In this document: piece after piece, positions 27,520-43,543 of the stretch
Layout of the letters: each line of letters starts with the position of its first letter
Position numbering within the stretch: position 1 is the stretch's first letter
From: Calliopsis andreniformis
Lineage: Eukaryota; Arthropoda; Insecta; Hymenoptera; Andrenidae
Assembly (NCBI RefSeq): GCF_051401765.1
Contig: NC_135069.1
Coordinates: forward strand, 12,192,501-12,256,500
Direction of reading: 5' to 3'
Length of the DNA: 64,000 nucleotides
Position numbers and translations under genes: made by a program
The notes under the pieces: model-generated
The model's database searches: none
Seen by the model: only the letters and a program-made list of their open reading frames with translations
What the model was told of the DNA's origin: nothing

Positions 27520-27947
27520 ATGAAACATAATAATCATAATAATCATAATAATAACCATAATAAACCTGGAAACATTCATAATAACCATTATCATAGCCAT
27601 AAAAAACATAATAATCATAATAGCCATAATAATCTAAAATATAATCATAATAACCACACTATCAACCATGATAATCGTAGTAATCGTCATAACAACGACA
27701 ACAATCCTAGCAATCGTAATAATAATCATAATAATCATAGCAACAATCATAATAGCAGTAATAATCATAGTAATAGTTATACTAACTGTAATAATCACAA
27801 CATCGTAATAATAAACAGAATTACCATGGAAATAACCTTAGTAATCGTTAATAATAACGATTATCGCTATAAAGCCATAATAACCGTAATAGTCATAATC
27901 ACCAGAATAATCTTTGTGATGACCATAATATTCGTCATAATCATACT
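27520..27947 (+). repeat. 428-bp monomer in the core (ATCGC form)
   Basis: 18-bp insertion with stem 1 at 27842-27850/27855-27863 and the mismatched second stem. It lies inside the first copy of the 10,676-bp duplication. Confidence 0.8.
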
Positions 27948-30900
27948 ATGAAACATAATAATCATAATAATCATAATAATAACCATAATAAACCTGGAAA
28001 CATTCATAATAACCATTATCATAGCCATAAAAAACATAATAATCATAATACCCATAATAATCTAAAATATAATCATAATAACCACACTATCAACCATGAT
28101 AATCGTAGTAATCGTCATAACAACGACAACAATCCTAGCAATCGTAATAATAATCATAATAATCATAGCAACAATCATAATAGCAGTAATAATCATAGTA
28201 ATAGTTATACTAACTGTAATAATCACAACATCGTAATAATAAACAGAATTACCATGGAAATAACCTTAATAATCGTTATTATAGCTACAATAATCGTAAT
28301 AGCCATAATCACCAGAATAATCTTAGTGATGATCATAATATACGTCATTGTCATACTATGAAACATAATAACCATAATAATCGTAGTAATAACCATATTA
28401 AACCTGTAAACAATCATAATAACCATTATAATAGCCATAAAACCTATAATAACCATAATAGCCATAATAGTCTGAATGATAACCATAATAACCATACTAT
28501 CAACCATAATAACCATAGTAATCGTCATAATAACCACAACAATCATAAACATCGTAGTAATAATCATAATAATCGTAGCGACAATCATAATATCTGTAAT
28601 AATCATAGTAATAGTTATACTAACTGTAATAGTCACAACATCGTAATAATAAACAGAATTGCCATGGAAATAACCTTAATAATCGTTATTATAGCTATAA
28701 TTATCGTAATGGTCATAATCAACAGACTAAACTTAGTGATGATCATAATATACGTTATAATTATACTATGAAACATAATAATCATAATAATCATAGTAAT
28801 AACCATATTAAACCTGGAAACAATCATAATAACCATTATAGTAGCCATAAAACCTATAAAAACCATAATAGTCATAATAATCTGAATGATAATCATAATA
28901 ACCATACTATCAACCATAATAACCGTAGTAATCGTTATAATAACCACAACAATCATAAAAATTGTAGTAATAATCATAATAATCGTAGCGACAACCATAA
29001 TAGCTGTAATAATCATTGTAATAGTTATACTAACTGTAATAATCATAACACCGTAATAATAAACAGAATTATCATGGAAATAACCTTAATAATCGTTATT
29101 ATAGCTATAATTATCGTAATAGTCATAATCAACAGACTAATCTTAGTGATGATCATAATATACGTCATAATCATACTATGAAACATAATAATCATAATAA
29201 TCATAGTAATAACCATATTAAACCTGGAAACAATCATAATAACCATTATAATAGCCATAAAAGCTATAATAACCATAATAGCCATAATAATCTGAATGAT
29301 AATCATAATAACCATACTATCAACCATAATAACCATAGTAATCGTCATAATAACCACAACAATCATAAACATCGTAGTAATAATCATAATAATCGTAGCG
29401 ACAATCATAATAGCTGTAATAATCATAGTAATAGTTATACTAACTGTAATAATCACGACATCGTAATAATAAACAGAATTGCCATGGAAATAACCTTAAT
29501 AACCGTTATTATAGCCACACTAATCGTAATAGTCTTAATCACCAGAATAATCTTAGTGATGATCATAATATACGTCATAATCATACTATGAAACATAATA
29601 ATCATAATAATCATAATAATATCCATAATAAGCCCGGAAACATTCATAATAACCTTTATAATAGCCATAAAAACCATAATAATCATAATAGCCATAATAA
29701 TCTGAATGATAATCATAATAAGCATACTATCAACCATAATAATCATTGTAATCGTCATAATAACCACAACAGACATAAAAATCGTAGTAATAATCATAAT
29801 AATCCTAGCAGCAATCATAATAGCTGTAATAATCATATTAATAGTTTTACTAACTGTAACAACCATAACATCGTTATAATAAACAGAATTATCATGGAAA
29901 TAACCTTAATAATATTTATAATAGCCATAATAATCGTGATAGCCATAATCACCAGAATAATCTTAGTGATGATCAACATATTTGTCAAAATCATACTATG
30001 AAACATAATAATCATAATAATCATAATAATAACCATAATAAACTTGGAAACATTCATAATAACCTTTATAATAGCCATAAAAGCCATAATAATCATAATA
30101 GCCATAATAATCCGAATGATAATCATTATAACCATTACTATCAACCATAATAATCATAGTATTCGTCATAATAACCACAACAGTCATAAAAATCGTAGTA
30201 ATAATCATAATAATCCTAGTAGCAATCATAATAGCTGTAATAATCATAGTAATAGTTTTACTAACTGTAATAACAATAACATCGTTGTAATAAACAGAAT
30301 AATCATCGAAATAACCTTAATAATCGTTATTACAACCATAATAATCGTAATAGTCATAATCACCAGAATGATCTTTGTGGTGACCATAATATTCGTCATA
30401 ATCATACTATGAAACATAATCATCATAATAATCATAATAATAACCATAATAAACCTGGAAACATTCATAATAACCATTATCATAGCCACAAAAACCATTA
30501 TAATCATAATAGCCATTATAATCTAAAGGATAATCATAATAACCACACTTTCAACCATAATAATCATAGTAATCGTCATAATAACGACAACAATCATAGC
30601 AACCGTAATAATAATCATAATAATTCTAGCAACAATCATAATAGCTGTAATATTCATAGTAATAGTTTTACTAACTGTAACAGCCATAACATAGATATAA
30701 TAAACAGAATTATCATGGAAATAACCTTAATAATCGTTATTATAGCCACAATAACCGTAATAGTCATAATCACCAGAATGATCTTTGTGGTGACCATAAT
30801 ATGCGTCATAATCATACTATGAAACATAATAATCATAATAATCATAATAATAACCATAATATACCTGGAAACATTCATAATAACCATTATCATAGCCACA

Positions 30901-33900
30901 AAAACCATAATAATCATAATAGCCATAATAATCTGAATGATAATCATTCTAACCATATTATCAACCATAATAATCATAGTATTCGTCATAATAACCACAA
31001 AAGTCATAAAAATCGTAGTAATAATCATAATAATCCTAGCAGCAATCATAATAGCTGTAATAATCATAGTAATAGTTATACTAACTGAAATAATCACAAC
31101 ATCGTAGTAATAAACAGAATTGCCATGGAAATAACCTTAATAACCGTTATTATAGCCACACTAATCGTAATAGTCTTAATCACCAGAATAATCTTAGTGA
31201 TGATCATAATATAGGTCATAATCATACTATGAAACATAATAATCATAATAATCATAATAATAACCATAATAAGCCCGGAAAAATTCATAATAACCTTTAT
31301 AATAGCCATAAAAACCATAATAATCATAATAGCCATAATAATCTGAATGATAATCATAATAAGCATACTATCAACCATAATAATCATTGTATTCGTCATA
31401 ATAACCACAACAGACATAAAATTCGTAGTAATAATCATAATAATCCTAGCAGCAATCATAATAGCTGTAATAATCATAGTAATAGTTTTACTAACTGTAA
31501 CAACCATAACATCGATATAATAAACAGAATTATCATGGAAATAACCTTAATAATCGTTATTATAGCCACAATAACCGTAATAGTCATAATCACCAGAATA
31601 ATCTTTGTGATGACCATAATATTCGTCATAATCATACTATGAAACATAATAATCATAATAATCATAATGATAACCATAATAAACTTGGAAACAATGATAA
31701 TAGCCATTCTAATAGCCATAATATCCATAATGATCATAATAGCCATAATGTTCTGAATGATAATCATAATAACCACACTATCAACCATAATAATCATAGT
31801 AATCGTCATTATAAACACAACAATCATAAAAACCGTAGTAATAATCATAAGAATCCTAGCAACAATCATAACAGCTGTAATAATAATAGTAATAGTTTTA
31901 CTAACTGTAACATCCATAACATCGTTATAATAAACAGAATTATCATGGAAATAACCTTAATAATCTTTATAATAGCCATAATAATCGTGATAGCCATAAT
32001 CACCAGAATAATCTTAGTGATGATCAAAATATTTGTCAAAATCATACTATGAAACATAATAATCATAATAATCATAATAATAACCATAATAAACTTGGAA
32101 ACAATCATAATAACTTTTATAATAGCCATAAAAACCATAATAACCATAATAGCCATAATAATCTGAATGATAATCATAATAACCACACTATCAACCATAA
32201 TAATCATAGTAATCGTCATAATAAACACAACAGTCATAAAAATCGTAGTAATAATCATAATAATCCTAGCAACAATCATAATAGCCGTAATAATCATAGT
32301 AATAGTTTTACTAACTGTAATAACAATAACATCGTTGTAATAAACAGAATAATCATCGAAATAACCTTAATAATCGTTATTACAACCATAATAATCGTAA
32401 TAGTCATAATCACCAGAATGATCTTTGTGGTGACCATAATATTCGTCATAATCATACTATGAAACATAATCATCATAATAATCATAATAATAACCATAAT
32501 AAACCTGGAAACATTCATAATAACCATTATCATAGCCACAAAAACCATTATAATCATAATAGCCATTATAATCTAAAGGATAATCATAATAACCACACTT
32601 TCAACCATAATAATCATAGTAATCGTCATAATAACGACAACAATCATAGCAACCGTAATAATAATCATAATAATTCTAGCAACAATCATAATAGCTGTAA
32701 TATTCATAGTAATAGTTTTACTAACTGTAACAACCATAACATAGATATAATAAACAGAATTATCATGGAAATAACCTTAATAATCGTTATTATAGCCACA
32801 ATAACCGTAATAGTCATAATCACCAGAATGATCTTTGTGGTGACCATAATATGCGTCATAATCATACTATGAAACATAATAATCATAATAATCATAATAA
32901 TAACCATAATATACCTGGAAACATTCATAATAACCATTATCATAGACACAAAAACCATAATAATCATAATAGCCATAATAATCTGAATGATAATCATTCT
33001 AACCATATTATCAACCATAATAATCATAGTATTCGTCATAATAACCACAAAAGTCATAAAAATCGTAGTAATAATCATAATAATCCTAGCAGCAATCATA
33101 ATAGCTGTAATAATCATAGTAATAGTTATACTAACTGAAATAATCACAACATCGTAGTAATAAACAGAATTGCCATGGAAATAACCTTAATAACCGTTAT
33201 TATAGCCACACTAATCGTAATAGTCTTAATCACCAGAATAATCTTAGTGATGATCATAATATAGGTCATAATCATACTATGAAACATAATAATCATAATA
33301 ATCATAATAATAACCATAATAAGCCCGGAAAAATTCATAATAACCTTTATAATAGCCATAAAAACCATAATAATCATAATAGCCATAATAATCTGAATGA
33401 TAATCATAATAAGCATACTATCAACCATAATAATCATTGTATTCGTCATAATAACCACAACAGACATAAAATTCGTAGTAATAATCATAATAATCCTAGC
33501 AGCAATCATAATAGCTGTAATAATCATAGTAATAGTTTTACTAACTGTAACAACCATAACATCGATATAATAAACAGAATTATCATGGAAATAACCTTAA
33601 TAATCGTTATTATAGCCACAATAACCGTAATAGTCATAATCACCAGAATAATCTTTGTGATGACCATAATATTCGTCATAATCATACTATGAAACATAAT
33701 AATCATAATAATCATAATGATAACCATAATGAACCTGGAAACATTCATAATAACCATTATCATAGCCATAAAAACCATAATAATCATAATAGCCATAATA
33801 ATCTAAAATATAATCATAATAACCACACTATCAACCATAACAATCGTAGTAATCGTCATAATAACGACAACAATCCTAGCAATCGTAATAATAATCATAA

Positions 33901-36556
33901 TAATCATAGCAACAATCATAATAGCAGTAATAATCATAGTAATAGTTATACTAACTGTAATAATCACAACATCGTAATAATAAACAGAATTACCATGGAA
34001 ATAACCTTAGTAATCGTTATTATAGCCATAATAACCGTACTAGTCATAATCACCAGAATAATCTTTGTGATGACCATAATATTCGTCATAATCATACTAT
34101 GAAACATAATAATCATAATAATCATAATAATAACCATAATAAACCTGGAAACATTCATAATAACCATTATCATAGCCGTAAAAACCATAATAATCATAAT
34201 AGCCATAATAATCTAAAATATAATCATAATAACCACACTATCAACCATAATAATCGTAGTAATCGTCATAATAACGACAGCAATCCTAGCAATCGTAATA
34301 ATAATCATAATAATCATAGCAACAATCATAATAGCAGTAATAATCATAGTAATAGTTATACTAACTGTAATAATCACAACATCGTAATAATAAACAGAAT
34401 TACCATGGAAATAACCTTAGTAATCGTTATTATAGCCAAAATAACCGTAATAGTCATAATCACCAGAATAATCTTTGTGATGACCATAATATTCGTCATA
34501 ATCATACTATGAAACATAATAATCATAATAAACATAATAATAACAATAATAAACCTGGAAAAATCATAATAACCTTTTTGATAGCCATAAAACCAATAAT
34601 AATCATAATAGCCATAATAATCTGAATGATAATCATTCTAACCATACTATCAACCATAATAATCATAGTATTCGTCATAATAACCACAAAAGTCATAAAA
34701 ATCGTAGTAATAATCATAATAATCCTAGCAGCAATCATAATAGCTGTAATAATCATAGTAATAGTTATACTAACTGAAATAATCACAACATCGTAGTAAT
34801 AAACAGAATTGCCATGGAAATAACCTTAATAACCGTTATTATAGCCACACTAATCGTAATAGTCTTAATCACCAGAATAATCTTAGTGATGATCATAATA
34901 TAGGTCATAATCATACTATGAAACATAATAATCATAATAATCATAATAATAACCATAATAAGCCCGGAAAAATTCATAATAACCTTTATAATAGCCATAA
35001 AAACCATAATAATCATAATAGCCATAATAATCTGAATGATAATCATAATAAGCATACTATCAACCATAATAATCATTGTATTCGTCATAATAACCACAAC
35101 AGACATAAAATTCGTAGTAATAATCATAATAATCCTAGCAGCAATCATAATAGCTGTAATAATCATAGTAATAGTTTTACTAACTGTAACAACCATAACA
35201 TCGATATAATAAACAGAATTATCATGGAAATAACCTTAATAATCGTTATTATAGCCACAATAACCGTAATAGTCATAATCACCAGAATAATCTTTGTGAT
35301 GACCATAATATTCGTCATAATCATACTATGAAACATAATAATCATAATAATCATAATGATAACCATAATGAACCTGGAAACATTCATAATAACCATTATC
35401 ATAGCCATAAAAACCATAATAATCATAATAGCCATAATAATCTAAAATATAATCATAATAACCACACTATCAACCATAACAATCGTAGTAATCGTCATAA
35501 GAACGACAACAATCCTAGCAATCGTAATAATAATCATAATAATCATAGCAACAATCATAATAGCAGTAATAATCATAGTAATAGTTATACTAACTGTAAT
35601 AATCACAACATCGTAATAATAAACAGAATTACCATGGAAATAACCTTAGTAATCGTTATTATAGCCATAATAACCGTACTAGTCATAATCACCAGAATAA
35701 TCTTTGTGATGACCATAATATTCGTCATAATCATACTATGAAACATAATAATCATAATAATCATAATAATAACCATAATAAACCTGGAAACATTCATAAT
35801 AACCATTATCATAGCCGTAAAAACCATAATAATCATAATAGCCATAATAATCTAAAATATAATCATAATAACCACACTATCAACCATAATAATCGTAGTA
35901 ATCGTCATAATAACGACAGCAATCCTAGCAATCGTAATAATAATCATAATAATCATAGCAACAATCATAAAAGCAGTAATAATCATAGTAATAGTTATAC
36001 TAACTGTAATAATCACAACATCGTAATAATAAACAGAATTACCATGGAAATAACCTTAGTAATCGTTATTATAGCCAAAATAACCGTAATAGTCATAATC
36101 ACCAGAATAATCTTTGTGATGACCATAATATTCGTCATAATCATACTATGAAACATAATAATCATAATAAACATAATAATAACAATAATAAACCTGGAAA
36201 AATCATAATAACCTTTTTGATAGCCATAAAACCCATAATAATCATAATAGCCATAATAATCTGAATGATAATCATTCTAACCATACTATCAACCATAATA
36301 ATCATAGTATTCGTCATAATAACCACAAAAGTCATAAAAATCGTAGTAATAATCATAATAATCCTAGCAGCAATCATAATAGCTGTAATAATCATAGTAA
36401 TAGTTATACTAACTGTAATAATCACAACATCGTAGTAATAAACAGAATTGCCATGGAAATAACCTTAATAACCGTTATTATAGCCACACTAATCGTAATA
36501 TTCTTAATCACCAGAATAATCTTAGTGATGATCATAATATAGGTCATAATCATACT

Positions 36557-37785
36557 ATGAAACATAATAATCATAATAATCATAATCATAACCATAATAA
36601 GTCCGGAAAAATTCATAATAACCTTTATAATAGCCATAAAAACCATAATAATCATAATAGCCATAATAATCTGAATGATAATCATAATAAGCATACTATG
36701 AACCATAATAATCATTGTATTCATCATAATAACCACAACAGACATAAAAATCGTAGTAATAATCATAATAATCCTAGGAGCAATCATAATAGCTGTAATA
36801 ATCATAGTAATAGTTTTACTAACTGTAACAACCATAACATCGTTATAATAAACAGAATTATCATGGAAATAACCTTAATAATCGTTATTATAGCTATAAT
36901 TATCGTAATAAGCATAATCACCATAATAATCCTAGTGATGATCATAATATTCGTCATAATCATACTATGAAATATAATAATCATAATAATCATAATAATA
37001 ACCATAATAAACCTGGAACCATTCATAATAACCATTATGATAGCCACAAAAACCATAATAATCATAATAGCCATAATAATCTAAAGGATAATCATAATAA
37101 CCACACTTTCAACTATAATAATCATAGTAATCGTCATAATAATGACAACAATCATAGCAACCGTAATAATAATCATAATAATTCTAGCAACAATCATAAT
37201 AGCTGTAATATTCATAGTAATAGTTTTACTAACTGTAACAACCATAACATCGATATAATAAACAGAATTATCATGGAAATAACCTTAATAATCGTTATTA
37301 TAGCCATAATAATCGTAATAGTCATAATCAGCAGAATAATCTTAGAGATGATCATAATATTCGTCATAATCATACTATGAAACGTAATAATCATAATAAA
37401 CATAATAATAACAATAATAGCCCTCGAAAAATCATAAAAACCATTTTGATAGCCATAAAAACAATAATAACCATAATAGACATAATAATCCAAATGATAA
37501 TCATAATAACCACACTATCAACCATAATAATCATAGTAATCGTCATTATAAACACAACAATCATAACAACAGTAGTAATAATCATAAGAATCCTAGCAAC
37601 AATCATAACAGCTGTAATAATCCTAGTAATAGTTATACTAACTGTAATAATCATAACACCGTAATAATAAACAGAATTATCATGGAAATAACCTTAATAA
37701 TCGTTATTATAGCTATAATTATCGTAATAGTCATAAGCAACAGACTAATCTTAGTGATGATCATAATATACGTCATAATCAAACT
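36557..37785 (+). repeat. Block P-Q-R, copy 3
   Basis: Counterpart of 25881-27109 at +10,676. Confidence 0.8.
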
Positions 37786-38195
37786 ATGAAACATAATAAT
37801 CATAATAATCATAGTAATAACCATATTAAACCTGGAAACAATCATAATAACCATTATAGTAGCCATAAAACCTATAATAACCGTAATAGACATAATAATC
37901 TGAATGATAATCATAATAACCATACTATCAACCATAGTAACCATAGTAATCGTCATAATAACTACAACAATCATAAAAATCGTAGTAATAATCATAATAA
38001 TCGTAGCGACAATCATAATAGCTGTAATAGTCATAGTAATAGTTATACTAACTGTAATAATCGTAACATCGTAACAATAACCAGAATTGCCATGGAAATA
38101 ACCTTAATAATCGTTATTATAGCCACAATAATCGTAATAGTCATAATCACCAGAATAACCTTAGTGATGATCATAGTATTCGTCATAATCATACT

Positions 38196-38623
38196 ATGAA
38201 ACATAATAATCATAATAATCATAATAATAACCATAATAAACCTGGAAACATTCATAATAACCATTATCATAGCCATAAAAAACATAATAATCATAATAGC
38301 CATAATAATCTAAAATATAATCATAATAACCACACTATCAACCATGATAATCGTAGTAATCGTCATAACAACGACAACAATCCTAGCAATCGTAATAATA
38401 ATCATAATAATCATAGCAACAATCATAATAGCAGTAATAATCATAGTAATAGTTATACTAACTGTAATAATCACAACATCGTAATAATAAACAGAATTAC
38501 CATGGAAATAACCTTAGTAATCGTTAATAATAACGATTATCGCTATAAAGCCATAATAACCGTAATAGTCATAATCACCAGAATAATCTTTGTGATGACC
38601 ATAATATTCGTCATAATCATACT
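38196..38623 (+). repeat. 428-bp monomer in the core (ATCGC form), duplicate of 27520
   Basis: Exact counterpart of 27520-27947 at +10,676. Confidence 0.8.
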
Positions 38624-39443
38624 ATGAAACATAATAATCATAATAATCATAATAATAACCATAATAAACCTGGAAACATTCATAATAACCATTATCATAG
38701 CCATAAAAAACATAATAATCATAATACCCATAATAATCTAAAATATAATCATAATAACCACACTATCAACCATGATAATCGTAGTAATCGTCATAACAAC
38801 GACAACAATCCTAGCAATCGTAATAATAATCATAATAATCATAGCAACAATCATAATAGCAGTAATAATCATAGTAATAGTTATACTAACTGTAATAATC
38901 ACAACATCGTAATAATAAACAGAATTACCATGGAAATAACCTTAATAATCGTTATTATAGCTACAATAATCGTAATAGCCATAATCACCAGAATAATCTT
39001 AGTGATGATCATAATATACGTCATTGTCATACTATGAAACATAATAACCATAATAATCGTAGTAATAACCATATTAAACCTGTAAACAATCATAATAACC
39101 ATTATAATAGCCATAAAACCTATAATAACCATAATAGCCATAATAGTCTGAATGATAACCATAATAACCATACTATCAACCATAATAACCATAGTAATCG
39201 TCATAATAACCACAACAATCATAAACATCGTAGTAATAATCATAATAATCGTAGCGACAATCATAATATCTGTAATAATCATAGTAATAGTTATACTAAC
39301 TGTAATAGTCACAACATCGTAATAATAAACAGAATTGCCATGGAAATAACCTTAATAATCGTTATTATAGCTATAATTATCGTAATGGTCATAATCAACA
39401 GACTAAACTTAGTGATGATCATAATATACGTTATAATTATACT

Positions 39444-42400
39444 ATGAAACATAATAATCATAATAATCATAGTAATAACCATATTAAACCTGGAAACAAT
39501 CATAATAACCATTATAGTAGCCATAAAACCTATAAAAACCATAATAGTCATAATAATCTGAATGATAATCATAATAACCATACTATCAACCATAATAACC
39601 GTAGTAATCGTTATAATAACCACAACAATCATAAAAATTGTAGTAATAATCATAATAATCGTAGCGACAACCATAATAGCTGTAATAATCATTGTAATAG
39701 TTATACTAACTGTAATAATCATAACACCGTAATAATAAACAGAATTATCATGGAAATAACCTTAATAATCGTTATTATAGCTATAATTATCGTAATAGTC
39801 ATAATCAACAGACTAATCTTAGTGATGATCATAATATACGTCATAATCATACTATGAAACATAATAATCATAATAATCATAGTAATAACCATATTAAACC
39901 TGGAAACAATCATAATAACCATTATAATAGCCATAAAAGCTATAATAACCATAATAGCCATAATAATCTGAATGATAATCATAATAACCATACTATCAAC
40001 CATAATAACCATAGTAATCGTCATAATAACCACAACAATCATAAACATCGTAGTAATAATCATAATAATCGTAGCGACAATCATAATAGCTGTAATAATC
40101 ATAGTAATAGTTATACTAACTGTAATAATCACGACATCGTAATAATAAACAGAATTGCCATGGAAATAACCTTAATAACCGTTATTATAGCCACACTAAT
40201 CGTAATAGTCTTAATCACCAGAATAATCTTAGTGATGATCATAATATACGTCATAATCATACTATGAAACATAATAATCATAATAATCATAATAATATCC
40301 ATAGTAAGCCCGGAAACATTCATAATAACCTTTATAATAGCCATAAAAACCATAATAATCATAATAGCCATAATAATCTGAATGATAATCATAATAAGCA
40401 TACTATCAACCATAATAATCATTGTAATCGTCATAATAACCACAACAGACATAAAAATCGTAGTAATAATCATAATAATCCTAGCAGCAATCATAATAGC
40501 TGTAATAATCATATTAATAGTTTTACTAACTGTAACAACCATAACATCGTTATAATAAACAGAATTATCATGGAAATAACCTTAATAATATTTATAATAG
40601 CCATAATAATCGTGATAGCCATAATCACCAGAATAATCTTAGTGATGATCAACATATTTGTCAAAATCATACTATGAAACATAATAATCATAATAATCAT
40701 AATAATAACCATAATAAACTTGGAAACATTCATAATAACCTTTATAATAGCCATAAAAGCCATAATAATCATAATAGCCATAATAATCCGAATGATAATC
40801 ATTATAACCATTACTATCAACCATAATAATCATAGTATTCGTCATAATAACCACAACAGTCATAAAAATCGTAGTAATAATCATAATAATCCTAGTAGCA
40901 ATCATAATAGCTGTAATAATCATAGTAATAGTTTTACTAACTGTAACAACAATAACATCGTTACAATAAACAGAATTATCATGGAAATAAACTTAATAAT
41001 CTTTATAATAGCCATAATACCGGTGATAGCCATAATCACCAGAATAATCTTAGTGATGATCATAATATTCGTCAAAATCATACTATGAAACATAATAATC
41101 ATAATAATCATAATAATAACCATAATAAACATGGAAACAATCATAATAACCGTTGTAATAGCTATAATAACCATAAAGATCATAATAGCCATAATATTCT
41201 GTATGATAATCATAATAACCACACTATCAACCATAATAATCATAGTAATCGTCATTATAAACACAACAATCATATAAACCGTAGTAATAATCACAATAAT
41301 CCTAGCAACTATCATAATAGCCGTAATAATCATAGTAATAGTTGTACTAACTGTAATGATCATAACAACGTAATAATAAACAGAATTATCATGAAAATAA
41401 CCTTAATGATCGTTATTATAGACATAATAACCGTAATAGACATAATCACCAGAATAACCATAGTGATGATCATAATATTCGTCATAATCATACTATGAAA
41501 CATAATAATCGTGATAACCATAATAATAACAATAATAAACCTGGAAACAATCATAATAACCATTATAATAGACATAAAAACCATAATAATCATAATAGCC
41601 ATAATAATCTGAATGATAATCATTCTAACCATACTATCAACCATAATAATCATAGTATTCGTCATAATAACCACAAAAGTCATAAAAATCGTAGTAATAA
41701 TCATAATAATCCTAGCAGCAATCATAATAGCTGTAATAATCATAGTAATAGTTATACTAACTGTAATAATCACAACATCGTAGTAATAAACAGAATTGCC
41801 ATGGAAATAACCTTAATAACCGTTATTATAGCCACACTAATCGTAATAGTCTTAATCACCAGAATAATCTTAGTGATGATCATAATATAGGTCATAATCA
41901 TACTATGAAACATAATAATCATAATAATCATAATCATAACCATAATAAGTCCGGAAAAATTCATAATAACCTTTATAATAGCCATAAAAACCATAATAAT
42001 CATAATAGCCATAATAATCTGAATGATAATCATAATAAGCATACTATGAACCATAATAATCATTGTATTCATCATAATAACCACAACAGACATAAAAATC
42101 GTAGTAATAATCATAATAATCCTAGGAGCAATCATAATAGCTGTAATAATCATAGTAATAGTTTTACTAACTGTAACAACCATAACATCGTTATAATAAA
42201 CAGAATTATCATGGAAATAACCTTAATAATCGTTATTATAGCTATAATTATCGTAATAAGCATAATCACCATAATAATCCTAGTGATGATCATAATATTC
42301 GTCATAATCATACTATGAAATATAATAATCATAATAATCATAATAATAACCATAATAAACCTGGAACCATTCATAATAACCATTATGATAGCCACAAAAA

Positions 42401-42590
42401 CCATAATAATCATAATAGCCATAATAATCTAAAGGATAATCATAATAACCACACTTTCAACTATAATAATCATAGTAATCGTCATAATAATGACAACAAT
42501 CATAGCAACCGTAATAATAATCATAATAATTCTAGCAACAATCATAATAGCTGTAATATTCATAGTAATAGTTTTACTAACTGTAACAAC
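39444..42590 (+). repeat. Block repeated at 50921-54067 (offset 11,477), copy 1
   Basis: Seven full monomers (39444 to 41905) and most of an eighth match 50921 onward, with scattered substitutions. It spans the end of the 10,676-bp duplicate, so it records a different exchange event. Confidence 0.75.
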
Positions 42591-43133
42591 CATAACATCG
42601 ATATAATAAACAGAATTATCATGGAAATAACCTTAATAATCGTTATTATAGCCATAATAATCGTAATAGTCATAATCAGCAGAATAATCTTAGAGATGAT
42701 CATAATATTCGTCATAATCATACTATGAAACGTAATAATCATAATAAACATAATAATAACAATAATAGCCCTCGAAAAATCATAAAAACCATTTTGATAG
42801 CCATAAAAACAATAATAACCATAATAGACATAATAATCCAAATGATAATCATAATAACCACACTATCAACCATAATAATCATAGTAATCGTCATTATAAA
42901 CACAACAATCATAACAACAGTAGTAATAATCATAAGAATCCTAGCAACAATCATAACAGCTGTAATAATCCTAGTAATAGTTATACTAACTGTAATAATC
43001 ATAACACCGTAATAATAAACAGAATTATCATGTAAATAACCTTAATAATCGTTATTATAGCTATAATTATCGTAATAGTCATAATCAACATTCTAATCTT
43101 AGTGATGATCATAATATACGTCATAATCATACT
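41905..43133 (+). repeat. Block P-Q-R, copy 4
   Basis: Same markers. Near 43031 it acquires CATGTAAATAACC in place of CATGGAAATAACC, a variant otherwise seen near 60262 after the R monomer at 59960. Confidence 0.75.
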
Positions 43134-43543
43134 ATGAAACATAATAATCATAATAATCATAATAATAACCATAATAAACTTGGAAACATTCATAATAACC
43201 TTTATAATAGCCATAAAAGCCATAATAATCATAATAGCCATAATAATCCGAATGATAATCATTATAACCATACTATCAACCATAATAATCACAGTATTCG
43301 TCATAATAACCAGAACAGTCATAAAAATCGTAGTAATAATCATAATAATCCTAGTAGCAATCATAATAGCTGTAATAATCATAGTAATAGTTTTACTAAC
43401 TGTAACAACAATAACATCGTTATAATAAACAGGATTATCATGGAAATAGCCTTAATAATCTTTATAATAGCCATAATAATCGTGATGGCCATAATCACCA
43501 GAATAATCTTAGTGATGATCAAAATATTTGTCAAAATCATACT

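Larger units (their letters stand above)
19561..30236 (+). repeat. 10,676-bp tandem duplication, copy 1 (26 monomers)
   Basis: Every monomer from 19733 to 29998 recurs in the same order at +10,676. This includes three 409-bp monomers (23833, 25472, 26701), the 428-bp monomer (27520) and the 411-bp monomer (29998). Those length variants sum exactly to 26 x 410 + 16. Confidence 0.9.
30237..40912 (+). repeat. 10,676-bp tandem duplication, copy 2 (26 monomers)
   Basis: Directly abuts copy 1. The only difference I found is A at 29628 against G at 40304. Identity ends at 40946/40947, where C replaces T. The junction is confined to 30237-30270 by flanking differences at 30236 and 30271. Either a very recent unequal crossover or an assembly duplication. 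Confidence 0.9.
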
